A stretch of DNA of 64,000 nt, taken from Datisca glomerata (Eukaryota; Streptophyta; Magnoliopsida; Cucurbitales; Datiscaceae). The notes under the pieces were generated by a model. The model had not been told where the DNA came from and searched no databases. It saw nothing but the letters and a program-made list of their open reading frames with translations. Positions 58,102 through 64,000 of the stretch are shown piece by piece (position 1 is the first letter of the stretch; every line of letters starts with the position of its first letter). The position numbers and the translations under genes are program-made. The stretch lies in contig QANY01005768.1 in assembly GCA_003255025.1 (NCBI GenBank), positions 1 through 64,000 on the forward strand, written 5' to 3'.

Positions 58102-59417
58102 TGTTACAATTATTTTATAGTGCAAGTGTGCACTATCGCCATCATGTAATAAATTTTTATAAAAACTGAGTATTGTCCACATGATTGATTGATATTAATA
58201 ATTGAAATTAACTAAACCTTAATTCTAATAGAGAATGATGAAAAGTGGGATTTTTAATTAAACTAAAACGATAAAGATTTGGTAAAATTAAATAATTTAA
58301 AATTGATAGATAAAAGATCTAGCGATTTCGATTTCACCAAACCAAATTGCTCAAAATTCTAAAGCTCAATCAATCAATGTTTATCAAATTATTGACAACG
58401 AATTTCTCTAAAATAATTATCAATCTTTCTCAAGCATTGATAACCATGAATCAAAAATACTAATCTCATATATCTGTCAAGATTAAATAAATTGAAACTT
58501 ATTAAGTACAAGAAATTATAATTACTACACTAGATCCATAATTATCTCTAACTTATGAAATTCTAATAGTGTTATAAATAAAGATCAAATTTAACCATCA
58601 CTTCTCAGTCTCAGAATTAAATCTAAAATCATGCAATAGTTGGTCATATGATCACAAGCATTAAGAACGTATTATAACACTCAATAATAATGAATAAATA
58701 TCGATTGAATTGAAAATAAGAGTTTATGAAAAATCATGGTTTGGCTACGTCGCAGCCCTAGATAATAAATTTAGAACATACTAGAATAGGAAAAATACTA
58801 ATGATATTCATGAACATAGAAGAAAAGAGAAGAAAAAACTCGATTTGCAGATGAATTGAAGTTGAGATCCATCTCCCGATTGGATCGTCTTCATTTCCTC
58901 TCCAAAGAGCTTTCTCTTTTACCTCCCATGTCCCAAAGGTCCTCAAAAAGACATAAAATATTCTCTTCATACACTAGGGTTTGATAACGATAAAATAGGA
59001 GAGAAAATACAAAAAACGTTATAGCGCCAACATCGTGACGCTGGAAGCCAGCATCGCGCCGCTGGCTTACTGCCAAGCTACCCAGCGACCAGCACTGGGG
59101 CATTGGGCAGCCAGCGATTAGCTTGGGGCACTGGACAGCCAGTGCCCAATTGCTTTCTAGCCCCCAGCTGCTTTCCAGTGTCCAACTGCTTGCACCCAGT
59201 GTGACGACGTCCCGTTGCAATGCTGGTCCTTCTGTCCAGGTCCATCATTTTCTCGTTTTCTTTGTGTTTTTCCTTCAAAGTCTTTAAAAATCAACTCAAA
59301 TTCACAAGAATATTATACATATAAAAAAACCAAAAATAAATCAAACAACAACTGTAAAAAAACTAACAAAATTAAAGTTAGGATTAACTAAAATATGAGT
59401 GTAAAACACACTCATCA
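58102..59417 (-). repeat. 3' LTR of the Athila-type element
   Basis: 1316 bp, from TGTTACAATTATTTTATAG (58102) to CACACTCATCA (59417) on the plus strand. 58102-58740 is directly repeated at 63295-63930 (landmarks ATAGTGCAAGTGT, CACATGATTGATTGATATT, CAATAGTTG). A GC-rich block at about 59035-59225 contains repeated CCAGC/GCTGG motifs. Confidence 0.9.
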
Positions 59418-59434
59418 AATATCCCCAAACTTAC
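59418..59434 (-). other. Polypurine tract of the Athila-type element
   Basis: The minus strand reads AAGTTTGGGGATATT immediately before the TGATGAGTGTG start of the 3' LTR, the usual sequence in this class of elements. Confidence 0.88.
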
Positions 59435-60958
59435 TTTTTGCTAGTATTCGAGAAAAGTAAAATAAAAAAATCAAATAAAGAAATATTAAACTCTGATTTA
59501 GCAAAACTACGAATCAAATGATGAAAAGTTTCTACTAACCAAATATGCCTCAGAGATTTCAAAATAACGATAACCAAAGAAAAATTTCTGAATTGTGATC
59601 GTAAAGAATTTCACAAACACCAATTTACAATACACTTTGTAAAATCTCGAGTGCGTATGTGTTATCTTAAGTCATCCAACTTCTTTATCTCAAATGAATT
59701 TATGTAACCAAGTCTTGCAAAAGCGGATCCATTAATCTATAAATAGATTAGAACTCCATAGGCTAATATTTTATGTCAGTCTCTTCTAATGTAGGCAAAC
59801 CACAACACATTGGATTATTAGGACTTTCGTAGGCTTGTAATGTATGGCTAGGGTTTAGGGTAGGATAAATGATATTATTTTAGCTTAATCTTTACTCATA
59901 GTCTCACATGCATTCTAGGTTTTAAGACACCCTTTCGAGCTTAGTCACTCAAGTTCAAGAGGCTACGAAATCAAACTTTGTCACATTTTTTTATATCGAA
60001 ACTCCTCACATCCACCCAGATTGTCATAGCTCCAAATATTTCATAGAACATCCAAGTACTATGAGTAAAAAGGGTTACTAGGGAAAACTTTTTAATAGAT
60101 TTTGAAATTGTCATAGGTGATAAAAAAATGACTATTTAGGCTCAACATGAATGACTAGGAAAATAGTTATGCACAGGTTGGCTTGAAAAGCTCAAACGGT
60201 CCAAAGATGACCTAAATCATGTCCTAAGTAAAGTGTAGCCTAGAATTTCGCCTTGAACAATAATTAAATTGGTTCTAGAGTTCTTATGAGATCATAATGA
60301 TTTCTTAAGTCACATAATCTTTTTCTAAGCAAAAATATAATCAAACGCTCAAGGCATAGATGCTCAATATGTCAGGATTCTCTAGTGAAATGAAAATCAA
60401 TAATTGGTTCAAACACATACCGATGCATAAATTCATCATTTTTTCAAAGCTATCACTAATTCAAGACCATATTCATCACAAGTGTTTGTGTTGTCTACAA
60501 CAGAACGCCAAAAAAACTCTTTAATTAAATCCATCACCCTCAAACTAAAAACTTTCAATGACCTCAATGAAAAGAAAATATGTAAAAGAAGTAGAGATGA
60601 CTTCCCTGAATAGTGATGATCTATTATCCTCATCATTCTATGCATTGTTCGTGTTATCTCCAACTGAGGAGAAAGTGGTGCATGAGCCAAATTCATCCAT
60701 AATTTTTTCTAAATAAAACTTTGAAGAAAAACAAAAAGAAAATAAGCAAAAGAAAATAGTTAAAAAAACTAAAAAAAATGAAAAAATAAAATCGGGTTAC
60801 CTCCTGGTAGCGATTGCTTTAATGTCTTCAGCCAAACATAATAATCATCCAGGCTTCACCCGTTGTCCATTGACTTTAGGATTCCTTTTATGATAGAAAT
60901 CGACCGGCCTAAGACCGTGTGTTGCTCTCTCAACACCCTCAACAACTTGTCTTCTTGT
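59435..60958 (-). other. Athila-type non-coding region before the 3' LTR
   Basis: No RT, RNase H, integrase or envelope-like domain. Near 60795-60830 the minus strand reads GCTACCAGGAGGTAACCCGA, the counterpart of the GGGAGGCAACCC sequence that follows pol in many Athila-type elements, so the deletion of pol lies at about 60830-60960. A minus-strand frame (60696-60436, 86 codons) is unrecognised. Confidence 0.6.
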
Positions 60959-61414
60959 TCACCATTTAACGAAGCAGAGATAATGACATGTTGAGTGGAT
61001 GCTTCTCCCATAAAGGTGTACCGAAGTTAGAGGTATAACACCGATAATCCCCAATGGATATCTAATAAACCGATCATCTAACTGTAAAGATATCGTCGTG
61101 TACTTAGTTGCTCCAAGACCTATCTTTTTATAAACTGAATACGACATCAAATTGATACCATCCCCAAGATCATATAAAACATTTTCAAAATATGAATTCC
61201 CAATGGTGTAAGGAATAGTAAAACTCTCAGGGTCCTTTAACTTTGGAGGCAATTTATTCTGCAAGATAGCATTACACTCTTCAGTAAGTGTAACTGTCTC
61301 ATACTCCTCTAGCTTTCTCTTGTTTGAAAGAATATCCTTCATGAATTTGACATAGCTCGACATTTGTTCCAAAGCATCAGCAAAATGGATATTTATACAT
61401 AGTTTCCCAAACAC
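60959..61414 (-). pseudogene. Athila-type aspartic protease
   Basis: Minus-strand frame of 151 codons with CNAILQNKLPPKLKDPESF, TIPYTIGNSYFENVLYDLG and INLMSYSVYKKIGLG, then TTISLQLDDRFIRYPLGII. This is the retroviral-type protease of Athila elements; the usual CDLGASINLMP active-site region reads YDLGDGINLMS, so the catalytic Asp is kept but its neighbours are changed. After YPLGII the frame departs from the family consensus. Confidence 0.88.
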
Positions 61415-61639
61415 ATCAAGAAACTTAGAAAACTACTTGTTCAATTTCTGTTTTTGGAATTGCTGAAGGTATAGAATAGGTGAAACATATGGTGGAGGAT
61501 TATAAAGAAAGAGCTTTGACTTAGGTTTTCCTTCATTCTTTTCTCATCTCTTGGCAATGTCATCACCCATTGTCTCAACTTCTGCTTCAATTGGCTGAGA
61601 ATTTTTAACAGTGACTTTCTAAGATTCTGCTCACTCCTT

Positions 61640-63020
61640 GCCATTGGGAAGAGTAATGAGGTTTTATTTTTCTTTTGGATTCCTGTTGGTGTTGCTCGAT
61701 AGAGAACCTTGTGTTGATTGATCCAAGAGGTAAATAGTTTAACTCACTCTTTGAGTGAGTATTTTAATTTTTCTGAGATTCTGTTAACTCTTTGAGTGAG
61801 TATTTCTAACAATTGACCAATTTGAAGCTCCAATTCTGAATAGATGCAACTTGACTCTGAATACTTGTTTATTACCTCTGAAGTGTAGCCCAGATGCAAC
61901 TTGACTCTGAATACTTGTTTATTGCCTCTGAAGTGTAGCATCTGTTCTTACCATAAATTGAGCAGTTTTGACTGTGAGCTGATAAGAGCATCTTCTAAGG
62001 AAAATTTAGTCTGTTGAGGTTAAGTAGCAACTGGTGTATTCATCACATTTTGACTATTCTTCCAAGAGAATTTTGGGTGATTTCACCACCATTGGTTATA
62101 AGTGTTGGAAAATGGTTTTATTTGGCTTGTTTTAATTCTCAACAAAATCAACATGTTCTGATTGAGAAAGAGAAAAATGATTACTCACTTGACATTTAAT
62201 ACTAATATGAGATCCATTGCACAAATTATAAACTTCCCCTGAAGCAAGAATAGCAATAGAAATTATAGTGAAAGAGCTCAATTGCTTGGACAGTGTAGCT
62301 AATTGAATAGTAACAGCGATAAGAGCATCGACTTCATGAACTCCATGAATATTTCTTGGTACATTACACTCAATTGGCCATTGATAGGCATTAGCATCCA
62401 TTTCTTCAAGTAAAACATAAGCCTCCTCATGTGTTTTTCCCATTAACGCTCCTCCTCCTGCTACATTCACTAGTGTCCTCGTTGAATTTCCCAAACCATT
62501 GTAGAAAGTTTGGACTTGTAGCCATCTAGAGAGTTCATGATGTGGCATCCTCTTAACATCTCTTTTAACCTCTCCCAATCTTCATAAAGAAATTTCATAT
62601 CATATTGGACAAAAGTAGTGATCTCGTTCCTTATCTTGGCTGTTTTAGCTGGTGGAAAGAATTTAGCCAAAAATTTCTCAGAAAGTCCATTCCAAGTGGT
62701 GATTGATCGAGGGGGTAAATAGTTTAACCAACTCTTAGACTTTTCTCAAAGTGAAAATGAGAATAATCTCAGCCTAATTGCATCAGTTGAGATATTGTTG
62801 TGCTTGAATGTCTTACAAATTTAGAGGAAAGTGGTTATGTGAGCATTTGGATCATCATGAGGCATGCCACTGAACTGATTTTCTTGCACCATGTGAATGA
62901 TAGCCGGCTTAATCTCAAACTTGTTTGGCATTAATAACATGGCGTTGAATGGCAGACGCAGCCTCATTGACCACTGGCATAGCATAATCTCGAATTGCCC
63001 GGTTATTTTGGTTGTTCACA
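61640..63020 (-). pseudogene. Athila-type gag
   Basis: Minus-strand pieces: [19 protein letters not shown] and [11 protein letters not shown] (about 62920-62850), STDAIRLRLFSFSL, KSWLNYLPPRSITTW, KFLAKFFPPAKTAKIRNEITTF (62670), HELSRWLQVQTFYNGLG, GGALMGKTHEEAYVLLEEM and NAYQWPIE (62578-62380), HEVDALIAVTIQLATLS. A 50-bp tandem duplication (61842-61891 and 61892-61940) lies in the C-terminal part. Several stops and one or more frameshifts. Retrotransposon Gag forms the capsid in which the element's RNA is copied. Confidence 0.9.
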
Positions 63021-63266
63021 ATTTCAGAATTTTCCCTAACGTCCTCCATGGTTTCTTGAGGTTGCTTAGAAGCTTCTCTCCTCAATTATCTATTACGATG
63101 ACAACGCTCAATTTCCAAATTTAGAGAAGTCAAATTTTCACTTCCAAATTTTCTCATACACCTTAGAAAACGCATGAAAATTCAAAATAGTAAATAACCA
63201 TAAAATAAAAAAATTAAGACTCAAAGTAAAATTAAGGATATGTAACTCCATTATTAATAAATAAAA

Positions 63267-63288
63267 TCAATCCCCGGCAACGGCGCCA
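63267..63288 (-). other. Primer binding site, Athila type
   Basis: The minus strand reads TGGCGCCGTTGCCGGGGATT, the widely conserved PBS of Athila-type plant gypsy elements, six bases from the 5' LTR. Confidence 0.92.
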
Positions 63289-63294
63289 AAAAGT

Positions 63295-64000
63295 TGTTAT
63301 GATTATTCTATAGTGCAAGTGTACACTATCATCGTCAAGTAATAAATTTTTATAAAAATAGAGTACGTCCACATGATTGATTGATATTAATAATTAAAAT
63401 TAACTAAGCCTTAGTTCTAATTGAGAATGACAAAAAGTTGAAATTTTTAATTAAACTAAAAATGATAAATATTTGATAAAGATAAATAATTTAAAATCGA
63501 ATATATAAAAGATCTAGGAATTTTGATATCACCAAATCAAACATGCTCAAATTTTAAAACTCAATCTCAATGTTTATCAAATTATTGACAGTGAATTTCT
63601 CTAAAGTAATTATCAATCTTTCTCAAGCATCGATAATCATAAATAAAAAATATTAATCCAACATCTCTGTCAAGATTAAATAAATTGAAACTCATTAAGC
63701 ACAAAAAAATATAATTACTACACTAGATCCATAATTATCTCTAACTTATTACATTCTAATGGTGTTATAAACAAAGATCAAATTTAATCATCACTTCTCA
63801 GTCTCAGAATTAATCTGAAACCATGCAATAGTTGACTAGACAATCACAAGCGTTAAGAACGGATTATAATAGTCAATAATACTGAATAAACATCGATTGA
63901 GTTGAAAATAAGAATTTATGAACAACATGGTTTGGCTACGTCATAACCCTAGATAGGAAATTTAAAACAAACAAGAATAGGAAAAAATCCTAATAATATT
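63295..64000 (-). repeat. 5' LTR of the Athila-type element (cut by window end)
   Basis: Starts TGTTATGATTATTC next to the PBS and is directly repeated at 58102-58740. About 85-90% identity by eye, with small indels, implies an old insertion. The outer half and the target duplication lie beyond 64000. Confidence 0.9.

Larger units (their letters stand above)
58102..64000 (-). mobile_element. Athila-type gypsy element with gag and protease only
   Basis: Minus-strand order: 5' LTR (63295 to beyond the window), PBS (63267-63288), gag (about 63020-61640), protease (61414-60959), a 1.5-kb non-coding region, PPT (59418-59434), 3' LTR (58102-59417). The internal region is only 3.9 kb and has no RT, RNase H or integrase: a TR-GAG-like non-autonomous element or a deletion derivative. 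It is inserted in the RT coding region of the Tat-type element. Confidence 0.85.

Overview
The window is repeat-dense nuclear DNA of a flowering plant, probably a eudicot. This rests on its plant-type LTR retrotransposons (Copia, including a Sirevirus-like element, and Ty3/gypsy of the Tat and Athila types), a plant LINE, MULE, hAT and CACTA DNA transposons, integrated plastid DNA (rbcL, probably psbJ) and a captured auxin response factor (ARF) fragment. I found no intact host gene and no tRNA or rRNA gene. Almost every recognisable coding region is a broken transposon protein, so the window reads as a nested insertion record.

Left part (1-12042): a degenerate Copia LTR (46-2099) with an rbcL fragment spliced into it; copies of an AT-rich dispersed repeat; a 365-bp inverted repeat (4248-4612); a striking 1.8-kb foldback element (5455-7247) with an 8-bp target duplication, whose arms hold about 16 short palindromes; a degenerate gypsy gag; and a long polypyrimidine tract.

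Centre (12043-27263): an 11.4-kb minus-strand Sirevirus-like Copia element (12043-23434) that landed inside the polypyrimidine tract, which resumes at 23435. It carries gag, protease, integrase, RT and RNase H remnants, an envelope-like ORF after pol, and a non-autonomous hAT element (14294-15384) with a perfect 8-bp TSD. A truncated LINE (23986-26440) and a MULE transposase fragment (26445-27263) follow.

Right-centre (27264-48400): a second minus-strand Copia element (27264-35843) whose LTR carries a CACTA-like insert; a Pack-MULE (35913-37039) with about 245-bp terminal inverted repeats around a fragment of an ARF10/16-type DNA-binding domain; a psbJ-like scrap; a promoter-like cluster near 40220-40340; several minisatellites; a Copia RNase H relic; and a higher-order tandem repeat (46201-46990).

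Right part (48400-64000): a minus-strand Tat-type gypsy element with RT, two RNase H domains, integrase and an antisense, apparently intron-containing ORF near its 3' end. Its 3' region is interrupted by a solo Copia LTR (49506-51781, TSD GTTTC). An Athila-type element with gag and protease only (58102 to beyond the window end) interrupts its RT region. Coordinates of degenerate domains are approximate; LTR, TSD, PBS and PPT coordinates were read directly from the sequence.
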